From Nannocystis punicea (GTDB lineage: Bacteria > Myxococcota_A > Polyangia > Nannocystales > Nannocystaceae), in the NCBI RefSeq assembly GCF_026965555.1, contig NZ_CP114040.1:3658001-3722000 (forward strand): a stretch of 64,000 nt of DNA. The letters are read 5' to 3'. Below, piece by piece: positions 24,849 to 33,389 of this stretch. Positions within the stretch are counted from its first letter, which is position 1. Every line of letters starts with the position of its first letter. Below the pieces are notes generated by a model, which saw nothing but the letters and a program-made list of their open reading frames with translations, did no database searches and was not told the origin of the DNA. The translations under genes were made by a program, and so were the position numbers.

Positions 24849-25619
24849 TCATTCGGAGATCACGGAGATGTCGAGCTTGTCGCAGTAGACGGCGTCGAAG
24901 GGGCCGGCGATCTCGCCCTGGAGGCTGCCGACGAGCCGCGGCGGGTCGGCGGGGTCGTGCATCACCCAGTTGCCCGCCTGCGCTTCGATCACTGCGCCGT
25001 CCGGGCGCGCGATGACGCCGGTCAGGCCGTCGGCGTAGTGGTTGGCGTCGATCGGCCAGTTGCCGATCCAGCCGCTCTCCCAGAACGAGTCGGTGTGGAT
25101 GTCACCGTAGTAGATCGGGCCGGAGCTGCTGTTCTGCAGCTCGAGCGCGACCTCGGGATCGGCCGTGGGCGAGACCAGCATGATCCGCGGCGAGAACAGG
25201 TTGCTGTCGAAGTCGACAACGCCGAAGTAGGCGCGCTGGGCCATGAACGGGCCGATCGAGGAGCTGCCGCTGACCATGGTGCCGGCCGGGGCGTCGAGGG
25301 TGCAGCCCATCAGGCCGGAGGTCGGCCCCGGCAGAAAGAAGTCGAGCTTCGGCAGCGGGTCGGGGGTCGTGGTCGCCACGCTCGGATCGATCTCGGTGGT
25401 GCTGCTCCCGTCGGTGGCCGTGGGATCGCCGGTGGTCGCAGTGGTGGACGGCGCGGCGGTGGTGGTCGGGGTCGTCGCAGTGTCGGGCGTGGTGCCGGTG
25501 GCCGGCGGAGAATCACCGGTGCTCGGTCCGGCGGTGCTGCCGTCGGTCTCGCCGAGCGGGCGATCGGTACAGGCGAACAGGGCGAGCGGGAGGACGAGGC
25601 GCAGGCGGAGGGTCGGCAT
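24849..25619 (-). CDS. Lipoprotein with Thr-rich linker
   Basis: 256 residues from ATG 25619. The signal peptide ends LALFAC (lipobox). Residues ~25-95 are a Thr/Ser/Pro/Gly linker. The C-terminal ~160 residues form a beta-rich domain ('RAYFGVVDFDSNLFSPRIML', 'GPIYYGDIHTDSFW') with two Cys. No family was recognised. It lies 11 bp downstream of another lipoprotein gene on the same strand, so they are probably co-transcribed and both displayed on the cell surface. Confidence 0.65.
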   Translation of the reverse strand: MPTLRLRLVLPLALFACTDRPLGETDGSTAGPSTGDSPPATGTTPDTATTPTTTAAPSTTATTGDPTATDGSSTTEIDPSVATTTPDPLPKLDFFLPGPTSGLMGCTLDAPAGTMVSGSSSIGPFMAQRAYFGVVDFDSNLFSPRIMLVSPTADPEVALELQNSSSGPIYYGDIHTDSFWESGWIGNWPIDANHYADGLTGVIARPDGAVIEAQAGNWVMHDPADPPRLVGSLQGEIAGPFDAVYCDKLDISVISE

Positions 25620-25630
25620 GGGTGCTCCGA

Positions 25631-26140
25631 TCAGCAGTTGCAATTGCAGAGCGCGGGCCCGACGTCCGGATACGGCAGTGCACACATATCCGGAGCCGGT
25701 TCAGTCCAGGCGCACGAGTTCCAGCCCACGACTTTGTAGCCGCAGAAAACGCCGCGGAACATCTCGGTCTCGCAGGTGGCCGTCGTGCGAAAATAGACGG
25801 TGCCTTCCACTGCGCCGGCGCAGGCAGTGGGGATCTCGCAGCCGTCTCCGAAATAGCTGAGGGCGATGCACGCTCCGCCCTGCTTCGGTTCGCCGCACTC
25901 GCTCGCGTCTTTCGCATACGAGGTCGTCGTCACCCATTGGCATTCATCATTGCTCTCGTCGATGTCGATCGGGCCGCCGCAATCCTCGGCCGAACGTTTG
26001 GCGCAGAGCTCCGCGCGGGGATCGGTCAGCTCGTCGGGCATACAGGGGCTGGGCTCCGGAGCCGGACCGCAGGGGCCGCCCTCCGCGCCACAGGCTGACG
26101 TGAAGACCAGGGCTCCGAACCAGTAGGGCCGAACGTCCAC
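25631..26140 (-). CDS. Cys-rich lipoprotein
   Basis: 169 residues from GTG 26140, chosen because the short hydrophobic stretch following it ends in 'VFTSACG', a lipobox. The mature part contains about 18 Cys, ends 'CNCNC', and includes 'AEDCGGPIDIDESNDECQW', reminiscent of secreted myxobacterial Cys-rich repeats. No catalytic motif is visible. It is the first gene of the two-lipoprotein unit. Confidence 0.55.
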   Translation of the reverse strand: MDVRPYWFGALVFTSACGAEGGPCGPAPEPSPCMPDELTDPRAELCAKRSAEDCGGPIDIDESNDECQWVTTTSYAKDASECGEPKQGGACIALSYFGDGCEIPTACAGAVEGTVYFRTTATCETEMFRGVFCGYKVVGWNSCAWTEPAPDMCALPYPDVGPALCNCNC

Positions 26141-26435
26141 GGCTCGTGGGTACGTCGCGCGCGAGAAATCGTCAACCGGTCGTCCTCGTCGCGGCAGTTC
26201 GCCAGGGCCATGCCGAGGAGCAGGACTTCCGGGCCGCTCGCGGCGCTGTCCCGACTGTGGCCGGTAACCGCGGAATCCGTCCGACGGCGCGGGTGACCTC
26301 GAGCAGGATGGTGATTCGTCCCGGTGCGGCCGGGTCGCGCGGAGTCGAACCACGAGAATCACGGCGGCGCGGAATTTTGTTACGGTCGGATCGGACCTGC
26401 CTCTCGGGGCAGGTCTGTCGATCGCCTCGGCGGCG

Positions 26436-26666
26436 GTGGCCGTGGTCGCGCCGGAGCTCGCGCCGGCGCTCGGGGTGTGGCGCGCCCGCTGGCACCGGCG
26501 GCTGCTGCCGCTCGGCGTGGCGTTCCACGCCGCGCTGTACGTGCTGCTGCCGGTCCACACGTTCTCGGCGACGATGGTGCTGCTGTACCTGGCGGCGATC
26601 GACCCGGACGCGGTGGCGCGCGCGGTGGCCGGCCTGGCGCCGCGCGCCGGCGCCGACGCGGCGTGA
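26436..26666 (+). CDS. Small membrane protein, possibly C-terminal fragment of an HTTM-type protein
   Basis: 76 residues from GTG 26436; the frame stays open upstream without an obvious start. The sequence 'PELAPALGVWRARWHRRLLPLGVAFHAALYVLLP' resembles the penultimate helices of HTTM/vitamin-K-carboxylase-like membrane proteins, where a Glu, basic residues and a His recur. The expected large N-terminal part is missing, so this is either a truncated remnant or a small independent membrane protein. A variant palindrome pair (26396/26410) lies just before it. Confidence 0.35.
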   Translation: MAVVAPELAPALGVWRARWHRRLLPLGVAFHAALYVLLPVHTFSATMVLLYLAAIDPDAVARAVAGLAPRAGADAA

Positions 26667-26675
26667 GGTTAACTT

Positions 26676-26719
26676 TGAGACATGCTCGATGCGGCATGGT
26701 CCGAGGGCCATGTCATGGG
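26676..26719. repeat. Tandem 14-bp palindromic array 4
   Basis: CATG cores at 26681, 26695 and 26709, exactly 14 bp apart, starting 10 bp after the stop at 26666. Confidence 0.75.
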
Positions 26720-26830
26720 GTGAACCGGGCGGAGAGCCCCCGGCGCGGGCGAGGACCCCGGCGCGGCCGGGCGGGGCGGGGCCCGCCGGCGTTGACTTGC
26801 GCGGGCGGCCCCTGATAAAGGATCTGCGCG

Positions 26831-27622
26831 GTGCTCGAGGTCCTCCTTCTCTGCGTCGGGTTCGGTTGGTTGGCCAACATCAGCATCAGCGTGTACGCCC
26901 ACCGCGCGCTGGCGCACAGGGCGGTGGCGCTGCACCCGTTGCCGGCGCACGTGTTCCGCTTCCTCATCTTCTTGACCACGGGCACGCGGGTGCGGGCGTG
27001 GGTGGCGGTGCACCGCAAGCACCACGCGTACGTCGACCGCGAGGGTGACCCGCATTCGCCGGTGGTCCACGGGATCGGGCCGATCTTCTTCGCCGGGTAC
27101 CGCTATTACTTCCGCGAGAGCAACAGCGAGGCGACCCTGCGGCGGTTCGGCCACGACTGCCCCGACGATTGGCTCGAGCGCAACCTCTACGAGGGCCGCA
27201 GCAACCTCGGCCTGGCGCTGCTGGCGGGGCTGTATCTGTGGCTGCTGGGGCCGTGGCTGGGGCTCCTGGGGTTCGTCCTGCAGCTGATGTGGATGCCGCT
27301 GTGCGCCGGGGTGATCAACGGGCTCGGGCACCACGCGGGGTACCGCAATCACGAGACCCGCGACGGCAGCCGCAACGTGGTCCCGCTGGCGCTGGTGATC
27401 GCGGGCGAGGAGCTGCACAACAATCACCACCGGTTCCCGCGCTCGGCCAAGTTCTCGACCCGCTGGTGGGAGTTCGACGTCGGCTGGGCGATCATCCGCG
27501 CGCTGGCGGCCTGCGGGCTGGCGCGCGAGCTGTACGTGTACGACCGCAAGTGGCGGCCGGGGGCGCCGCTGCCGGCGGTGCGGCCGGTCGAGGCGGGGCC
27601 GTTCGAGGCGGCCGGGAGCTGA
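26831..27622 (+). CDS. Membrane fatty-acid desaturase (acyl-CoA/acyl-lipid type)
   Basis: 263 residues from GTG 26831. The three histidine boxes of di-iron membrane desaturases are present: 'HRALAH', 'HRKHH' and 'ELHNNHH'. Two long hydrophobic regions are arranged as in stearoyl-CoA desaturases. It introduces a double bond into an acyl chain; regiospecificity cannot be told. It is the first gene of a four-gene lipid operon, with the next start 2 bp after its stop. Confidence 0.85.
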   Translation: MLEVLLLCVGFGWLANISISVYAHRALAHRAVALHPLPAHVFRFLIFLTTGTRVRAWVAVHRKHHAYVDREGDPHSPVVHGIGPIFFAGYRYYFRESNSEATLRRFGHDCPDDWLERNLYEGRSNLGLALLAGLYLWLLGPWLGLLGFVLQLMWMPLCAGVINGLGHHAGYRNHETRDGSRNVVPLALVIAGEELHNNHHRFPRSAKFSTRWWEFDVGWAIIRALAACGLARELYVYDRKWRPGAPLPAVRPVEAGPFEAAGS

Positions 27623-27624
27623 CG

Positions 27625-28491
27625 ATGCGCGAGGGGCACGCCAAGGGGTCGCTGCCGCTGGCGCAGCTGTCGTGGTCGGCGGCGGGCTTCTACCTGCTGG
27701 TCCACGCGCTGTGCCTCGGGGTGGTGATCACGGGGCCGTCGTGGCACGCCTTCGCGGTGTTCGCCGGCTGCTTCGCGGTGCGGATGTTCGCGCTGACGGT
27801 CGGGTTCCACCGCTACTTCGCCCACCGCGCGTTCAAGACGTCGCGGTGGTTCCAGTTCGTGCTGGCGCTCCTGGGCAGCACGACCCTGCAGGGCGGGGTG
27901 ATCTGGTGGGCCGAGACGCACCGCCGGCACCACCGCAACGCCGACACCAGCCGCGACCTGCACTCGCCGCACTTCCAGGGCTTCTTCTATTCGCATTACC
28001 TGTGGTTCCTCGATCGCCGCAACCGCGTGACGTGTCACGAGGCGATCCCCGACCTGTCGCGCTACCCCGAATTACGCTGGCTCGACGCCTGGCACTTCGT
28101 GCCGTTCGCGGCGATGTGCCTCGGGCTCTACTGTCATTGGGGGGCGGAGGGCGTGTTGTGGGGCGGGCTGCTGCCGACGGTGCTGATCTGGGAGATCACG
28201 CACTGGGTGCAGTCGTTCAGCCACGCGTGGGGCGGCTACCGCCGCTACGCGTGCGAGGACCTCAGCCGCAACCACTGGCCGCTCGGGGTGCTGGCGCTCG
28301 GCGAGTTCCACAACAACCACCACCGCTTCTCGTCCTCGGCCCGCCAGGGCCACGTGTGGTGGGAGTTCGACGTGGGCTGGTACGTGCTGAAGGCGTGGGC
28401 GGCGATCGGCCTGGTGTGGGACCTGAAGACGCCGGCCAACCTGTCTCAAGGGACATCCGGCGCGAGCGAGCGCGGGGAGCCATTCGTATGA
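27625..28491 (+). CDS. Delta-9-type fatty-acid desaturase
   Basis: 288 residues. Histidine boxes 'HRYFAH', 'HRRHH' and 'HNNHH' and the phrase 'GGVIWWAETHRRHHRNADTS' match the stearoyl-CoA delta-9 desaturase family better than its upstream neighbour does. It is a four-helix membrane enzyme acting on acyl-CoA or lipid-bound chains. The stop overlaps the next start (ATGA), indicating translational coupling. A variant palindrome pair (28440/28454) lies in the last codons. Confidence 0.88.
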   Translation: MREGHAKGSLPLAQLSWSAAGFYLLVHALCLGVVITGPSWHAFAVFAGCFAVRMFALTVGFHRYFAHRAFKTSRWFQFVLALLGSTTLQGGVIWWAETHRRHHRNADTSRDLHSPHFQGFFYSHYLWFLDRRNRVTCHEAIPDLSRYPELRWLDAWHFVPFAAMCLGLYCHWGAEGVLWGGLLPTVLIWEITHWVQSFSHAWGGYRRYACEDLSRNHWPLGVLALGEFHNNHHRFSSSARQGHVWWEFDVGWYVLKAWAAIGLVWDLKTPANLSQGTSGASERGEPFV

Positions 28492-29258
28492 AGTGGAGCG
28501 TGGAACGCAGCGAGGGCGCCGTGATCGTCACGATGCGCTCGAACCCGGTCAACCGCATGAACCCGGAGTTCTTCGCCGACCTCCACGCGGCGTTCGACGA
28601 GGTGGAGCGCGACCACCCGGCGCTGCCGGTGGTGCTGACCGCCGAGGGCAAGACGTTCTCGGCCGGGCTCGACTTCGAGGACGTGTTCCCGCGGTTCGCT
28701 CGCAACGACATGGCCGAGCTGGAGGCGTGGTTCGAGCGCTTCCGCGGCAGCTTGCTGCGGGTGTTCGCGCTGCCGCGGCGGACCGTGGCGGCGATCAACG
28801 GCAACACGTTCGCCGGCGGGCTGATCCTGGCGGTCGCGTGCGACGTGCGGGTCGGCGCCGAGGGGCGGGCGCGCTTCGCCATCAACGAGGTGCCGGTCGG
28901 GATCCCGATGCCGTGGACGTACATCGAGATGGTGCGCTACGCCCTCGGGACGCCGGCGACCGCCGAGATGACGCTGTCGGGCCAGCTCTACGACGTCGCC
29001 GGGGCCCAGCGGCTCGGGGTGCTCCACCGCGTGGTCGCGCCCGAGCAGCTGCTGGCGGCGGCGCTGGAGGAGGCGCGGCGGATCGGGGTCGACAGCGCGA
29101 CGGCCTACGCGGCCAGCAAGCAGGCGCTGCAGCAGCCGACGATGGCGGCGATCGCCGGCCACCCGGAGCTCGACCGGATGGCGATGCAGGTCGTCATGGC
29201 CCCCGACAGCGTGCGCGCCCAGGCGAGCGCGCTGGCGGCGTTGAAGAGGCGAGACTGA
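28488..29258 (+). CDS. Enoyl-CoA hydratase/isomerase family protein
   Basis: 256 residues. Crotonase-fold motifs are visible: 'GKTFSAGLDFEDVF' (oxyanion-hole loop) and 'INGNTFAGGLILAVACDVRV'. The catalytic Glu pair of true hydratases is not clearly conserved ('EVPVGIPMPWTYIEM'), so it may be an isomerase or another crotonase activity. Its place between a desaturase and cyclopropane synthase points to processing of unsaturated acyl chains. Confidence 0.8.
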   Translation: MKWSVERSEGAVIVTMRSNPVNRMNPEFFADLHAAFDEVERDHPALPVVLTAEGKTFSAGLDFEDVFPRFARNDMAELEAWFERFRGSLLRVFALPRRTVAAINGNTFAGGLILAVACDVRVGAEGRARFAINEVPVGIPMPWTYIEMVRYALGTPATAEMTLSGQLYDVAGAQRLGVLHRVVAPEQLLAAALEEARRIGVDSATAYAASKQALQQPTMAAIAGHPELDRMAMQVVMAPDSVRAQASALAALKRRD

Positions 29259-29262
29259 CTGC

Positions 29263-30396
29263 GTGGGCAGCCTGGACAGCGCGGCGCGACGGGCGGTCGA
29301 ACGGGCGCTGGGGCGCGCCGGGGCGCGCGTGGGCGGACCTGACCCCTGGGACATCCACGTGCACGACCCGCGGTTCTGGCGGCGCGTCGCGCTCGGCGGG
29401 TCGCTGGCGCTCGGCGACAGCTACATGGACGGCTGGTGGGACTGCGCGGCGATCGACGAGCTGACCGCGCGGGTGCTGGCGAGCAGCGGCGACGAGGCGG
29501 TGCTCGACTGGCGCACCGCGGCGCTGGCGACCGCGTCGCGGCTGGTCAACCTGCAGACGAGCCGGCGCGCGGGCCAGGTGGCCGAGGTCCACTACGACCT
29601 CGACACGGAGTTGTTCGCCGCGATGCTCGGGCCGACGATGGCCTACTCGTGCGCCTACTGGCGCGCGGCCGAGGACCTCGACGCGGCCCAGCGGGCCAAG
29701 TTCGAGCTGGTCTGCGCCAAGCTGTACCTCGGGACAGGTGAGTCGCTGCTCGACATCGGCTGCGGCTGGGGCGGCCTGGTCCGCCACGCGGTCGACACCC
29801 GCGGCGCGCGGGCGGTCGGGATCACCGTGTCGGCGCCGCAGCGCGACTGGGCCGCCGCCCACGACGAGGGCCGCGGGGCGGCGTATCACGCGCTCGACTG
29901 GCGCGACCCGGCGCTCGCACGCATGGGCCCGTTCGACAAGCTGTGCAGCGTGGGAATGTTCGAGCACGTCGGTCACCGCAATTACCGGGCGTTCTTCGAG
30001 TCGGCGCACCGCCTGCTGCGCGACGACGGCCTGTTCCTGCTGCACACGATCGGCAACGAGCACGGGCGCACCGACGCCTGGCTCAACCGCCACATCTTCC
30101 CCAACGGGGCGCTGCCGGCCACCGCCGACATCAGCGAGGCGGTCCGCGGGTTGTTCGTGATAGAGGACTGGCACAACTTCCGCGCCGACTACGACCGCAC
30201 CGTGATGGCCTGGCACGCGAACTTCCTCCGCCACGCAAACGAGCGCGGGGCGGCGATGCCGGCGCGGTTCCGCCGGATGTGGAGCTATTATTTGTCGACG
30301 ATGGCCGGGTCGTTCCGCGCCGGCTGCCGCAATCAGCTGTGGCAGGTCGTGCTGTCGAAGCGCGGGGTGCGGGGCGGGTACAGGTCGATCCGCTGA
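29263..30396 (+). CDS. cfa: Cyclopropane-fatty-acyl-phospholipid synthase
   Basis: 377 residues from GTG 29263, 4 bp after the previous stop. The SAM-binding motif 'LLDIGCGWGG', the 'HYDLDTELFAAMLGPTMAYSCAYW' region and 'GMFEHVGHRNY' are diagnostic of CFA synthases, which add a methylene from S-adenosylmethionine across cis double bonds of membrane lipids. The enzyme would use the products of the two upstream desaturases. It is cytoplasmic and membrane-peripheral. Confidence 0.9.
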   Translation: MGSLDSAARRAVERALGRAGARVGGPDPWDIHVHDPRFWRRVALGGSLALGDSYMDGWWDCAAIDELTARVLASSGDEAVLDWRTAALATASRLVNLQTSRRAGQVAEVHYDLDTELFAAMLGPTMAYSCAYWRAAEDLDAAQRAKFELVCAKLYLGTGESLLDIGCGWGGLVRHAVDTRGARAVGITVSAPQRDWAAAHDEGRGAAYHALDWRDPALARMGPFDKLCSVGMFEHVGHRNYRAFFESAHRLLRDDGLFLLHTIGNEHGRTDAWLNRHIFPNGALPATADISEAVRGLFVIEDWHNFRADYDRTVMAWHANFLRHANERGAAMPARFRRMWSYYLSTMAGSFRAGCRNQLWQVVLSKRGVRGGYRSIR

Positions 30397-30622
30397 GGCG
30401 CTCGCGGGCGGTGATTCGTGGCCGTTCGACGGGCGGCGTCGTCCGCGGCCGGCGCCGGGCCGCGCGGCGGTGAAGGGAGCGTACGAGCTCGCCGAACCGC
30501 GCGTACGTCGTCGGGTGTTCGCCCACGACCATGCGTGGCCGTGGCACGGCGCGAGCGGACGCGCGCCGATTCGTGGCAGGGACGCGCTGGACAACCTCGA
30601 GGCTGGAGGGTACGACAGCCCC

Positions 30623-31165
30623 ATGCCCTCATGGCTGACGCTGATCTGGATGCTCATGGCGGCCGTGCCGATCTGGCTCATCCTCCGTCTAGTCAGCGAG
30701 CGGCAGGCCAAGATCGACGCGTGGGACCGGTCGCCTGCAGGCGTGCTCCACCGCGAGGCGCTGGAGTCGTGGCTGCTCTGCAAGGCGCGCGTCGAGAAGG
30801 CCGAGCCGAGCGGCGAGCCGCCGGTGATCCGCGCGGGGTACGAGGGCAAGAGGATGTCGTCCGGGCGGACGATGCGAATTTTCGTCACCGAGGAGCGGCG
30901 ACCGATGCGCCTGCAGGTCCGCTTGCTGCCGATCGGCGGCGGCGAGGTGGCGACCGAGGCGGTCATCCCCGTCATCACGGCCGAACTCGCCGATCTGACG
31001 CCCGGACGGATCTTCAGCGTGCTCTACGATCCGCGCGACCCCCGTCGCTTCTGGATCGACACGACGCGCCGCGACGGGAACCTGATCGACGCGGTCACGA
31101 TGCGCACCCGCGCGGCGGAGGAGAACCTCCGCGCGGAGCAAGCCTTCTCGGCAGGCCAGGGCTGA
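30623..31165 (+). CDS. Membrane-anchored protein of unknown function
   Basis: 180 residues from ATG 30623; a longer upstream frame has no coding character. The N-terminal helix (residues ~4-24, 'LTLIWMLMAAVPIWLILRLV') anchors the protein. The remainder is a cytoplasmic or periplasmic beta-rich domain with 'GRIFSVLYDPRDPRRFWID', similar in phrasing to DUF3592-like domains ('V.YDP.dP....') but too divergent for a firm call. No operon partner is obvious. Confidence 0.5.
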   Translation: MPSWLTLIWMLMAAVPIWLILRLVSERQAKIDAWDRSPAGVLHREALESWLLCKARVEKAEPSGEPPVIRAGYEGKRMSSGRTMRIFVTEERRPMRLQVRLLPIGGGEVATEAVIPVITAELADLTPGRIFSVLYDPRDPRRFWIDTTRRDGNLIDAVTMRTRAAEENLRAEQAFSAGQG

Positions 31166-31215
31166 GCGCGAACCGGCGCGGGCGTGCTGGCATGGAGCGA
31201 CGCGGGGAGCGGCTC

Positions 31216-31677
31216 ATGAATCGTTCTCGTCGAGGTTTGTCCGCGCCGGCGCTGTGGCTCGCGCTCGCCGCTTGCGGCGGGGGCGACGACGGCGAGCAGG
31301 CGGCGGTGGCGGCCTGCGCGGCGGCCGAATCGACGGCGGCGTGCGAGGCGGTCACCGGGTCGGAGTATCGCTGCGCGTGGGTCCGGAGCGTGGTCGTCAC
31401 CGGTAATTGTGAGACCGCCGACGAGCTGCGCTGCGTGCCGTTCGCGACGCCGCATGCGGGCCCGCCGGCCTGCCTGCCGATCCCCGGCTGCCAGGCGTCG
31501 CAGCCGGGCCAGCCGGGGCGGTTGATCGCGCCCGGGTTCCGGGAAGAAGCGCCGGGCGTCGCTGCGCTGGTCGATGTCTGCTTCCAGGATGCGCTCGGCT
31601 ACGAGTCGTGCGAATCGGGCGAGGCGGCGGCGGCGGCCCATCCGGCCTGCGCGTGCGTGTGCGATCCGGCGCCCTGA
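31216..31677 (+). CDS. Cys-rich lipoprotein
   Basis: 153 residues from ATG 31216. The signal peptide ends ALAACGG (lipobox). Ten Cys in the mature part, including 'CACVCDPAP' at the C-terminus, suggest a disulfide-rich surface domain. No recognised family. Confidence 0.6.
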   Translation: MNRSRRGLSAPALWLALAACGGGDDGEQAAVAACAAAESTAACEAVTGSEYRCAWVRSVVVTGNCETADELRCVPFATPHAGPPACLPIPGCQASQPGQPGRLIAPGFREEAPGVAALVDVCFQDALGYESCESGEAAAAAHPACACVCDPAP

Positions 31678-31810
31678 TGCCGCGACCGGGGCACTTCGAG
31701 CGGTCACGTTTCAGCCCGATATTCTCCGGCGGGACGACGGGGCGTCGGCAGCTCGGCGAGGTCGAGCAGCTGGCGCGGGCTCCACATGCCGCGCACGGCC
31801 AAAGGCGCGG

Positions 31811-32020
31811 TCAGTGCAGGCGGAAGCGGCAGTACTGGCAGTGCGCGTGCGCAGTGACGGCCTTGACCACGGTCGACTCGCCGCCGCAGCCCTTGCAGGT
31901 CATCGTCTCGGGGCGCTCGGCGGGCGGCCTGAACGACCCCGCCGACAGCGACCTCGAGACGAACACCTCTTGCTCGAGATCGACGCGGCCGGTGACGCGG
32001 CCGCTGCCGACCGCGGCGAG
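31811..32020 (-). pseudogene. Zinc-ribbon-containing C-terminal fragment
   Basis: A minus-strand open stretch between stops ends in 'TCKGCGG...CQYCRFRLH' (CxxC, 15 residues, CxxC), a plausible zinc ribbon, but no convincing start or upstream domain is present. It lies in a gene-poor stretch of decayed fragments. Confidence 0.35.
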
Positions 32021-32082
32021 CTACAGCTTGCGCGCACGCCGGCGGGAGACGCCCAATTCGTCGGCGAGCTCGACGCCGGCAG

Positions 32083-32262
32083 TTACCGGTCGGCGCTCTC
32101 CGCAGCGTCGGTATAGCTCGCTTCCATCAGCGCGTCGCCGAGCTGGCTGAGCTTGGCATAATCGTAGCTCGCGTTGGTCATCACGATCACGGTGTGTCCG
32201 TCCGCGAGCACGCGGCGGGCGATCATGCCTCGGGCGTCCCGACGCCCCTCCAGGCTCCGCAC
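32083..32262 (-). pseudogene. Possible C-terminal remnant of a serine hydrolase (beta-lactamase-like)
   Basis: 59 codons ending in 'GHTVIVMTNASYDYAKLSQL', similar in style to the last strand and helix of beta-lactamase-type serine hydrolases ('G.TVIVLSN...'). No catalytic SxxK region is present. Confidence 0.35.
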
Positions 32263-32274
32263 CTACGCCTGGCA

Positions 32275-32480
32275 GGCGCAGACATGTGGGTGGGTTGACG
32301 GAGGGGGACGTAGCCGATCGCGCGATGCAGGGTGGCGGTGCTTGTAGCGGTCGATGCGGGCCGCGATGGTGGCGCGGACGCCGTCGGGGGTGGTGGCGTG
32401 GAGGGTGTTCTCGGCGAGGGTTCGGGGTAGCTCTCGTTCGCGGTGAAGGACATATTCGGACAGACCACGGAGTGAACCAC
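32275..32480 (-). pseudogene. Possible transposase C-terminal remnant
   Basis: Fragments in two frames read 'ARIDRYKHRHP' and then 'HRAIGYVP', echoing the 'H..RPH.ALGY.PP' end of IS3/IS481-type integrases, with a frameshift between them. This is a weak, decayed match. Confidence 0.25.
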
Positions 32481-32485
32481 ACGCA

Positions 32486-33013
32486 ATGCGAGTTCTGATA
32501 ACCGGCGCGTCCGGCTCCGGCACGACGACTCTTGCGCGGGCGTTGTCCGGGCCGCTCGGCTCGATTGCCGTCGACGCGGACGACTACTACTGGCTCCCCA
32601 CCGACCCTCCGTACCGGCAGAAACGTGCGCCCGACGTGCGGCTTCGGATGATTCTCGTCGCGGTGGACGCGGCGCCCAACGCCGTCGTTTCGGGCTCCGT
32701 CGTCGGCTGGGGCGCGGAGATCGAGGACAGCTTCGACCTCATCGTGTTTCTATATCTCGACGCGGCGATCCGCATCGAGCGCCTTCGGGCGCGCGAGATC
32801 GAGGTGCTCGGCTCGGCCGATCCGGAGTTTCTCGACTGGGCGGCCGCCTACGACGAAGGCCCGCCCTCCGGCCGAAGCTTGGCCAAGCACAGGGCTTGGC
32901 TGGCCGAGCGGTCGTGCCCGGTCCTCCGACTCGAGGGTGATCTGAGCGTCGAGGAGCGCGCGAGGCGCGTGCTCGACGCGGTCGCGCGCCTCGCTACGGG
33001 CGCGACGTCCTAG
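32486..33013 (+). CDS. P-loop nucleoside/shikimate-kinase-like protein
   Basis: 175 residues. The N-terminal 'MRVLITGASGSGTTTLARAL' is a Walker A motif of the adenylate/uridine-kinase-like group (AAA_18), followed by 'VDADDYYW' (possible substrate Asp) and 'LIVFLYLDAAIRIERLRARE', a lid-type region. It is predicted to phosphorylate a small molecule, identity unknown. A perfect 11-bp hairpin follows 62 bp after the stop. Confidence 0.75.
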   Translation: MRVLITGASGSGTTTLARALSGPLGSIAVDADDYYWLPTDPPYRQKRAPDVRLRMILVAVDAAPNAVVSGSVVGWGAEIEDSFDLIVFLYLDAAIRIERLRAREIEVLGSADPEFLDWAAAYDEGPPSGRSLAKHRAWLAERSCPVLRLEGDLSVEERARRVLDAVARLATGATS

Positions 33014-33389
33014 CAGGTCGCTGGAAACGCGGCGGAGCCTGTGAGCCGCTCGGCGTCGGCCGGTGGATCCCTTCAATCGACCTCCCAGGACGCCCGGGAG
33101 GTCGATGCGCTTTCTGACTTCGCGGTCGTCGAGGTCACGGCACTGGCGCGGCTTCGGGCGCGTCGTGAGGCCGGTGCTGGTGTGATGATTCGTCAAAGCC
33201 GGGTCTGCGCAATCCCGGGCGGCGCCACCTTGCGCGTGCGAGGCGACGCGCGCACGCCTCGACCGCCGACGCCTGCGATCGTCGCCGCGGGATTGTCCGC
33301 AGGGCGAAATCATACGACTGCCCGCATTCGCGCTTCAAGGCACGACATTGCGCGTTGCCGGCAATACTGCGGCGCTCTACTGTCGGCGG
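33014..33389. other. Intergenic region
   Basis: 376 bp between the P-loop gene and the Cys-rich repeat lipoprotein. Apart from the hairpin at 33076-33106 I see no gene. Confidence 0.4.
33076..33106 (+). terminator. Perfect 11-bp inverted repeat
   Basis: ATCGACCTCCC (33076-33086) and GGGAGGTCGAT (33096-33106) with a 9-base loop form a very stable stem downstream of the P-loop gene. There is only a weak T-rich stretch (CTTTCTGACTT) afterwards, so factor-dependent termination or another role is possible. Confidence 0.45.
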
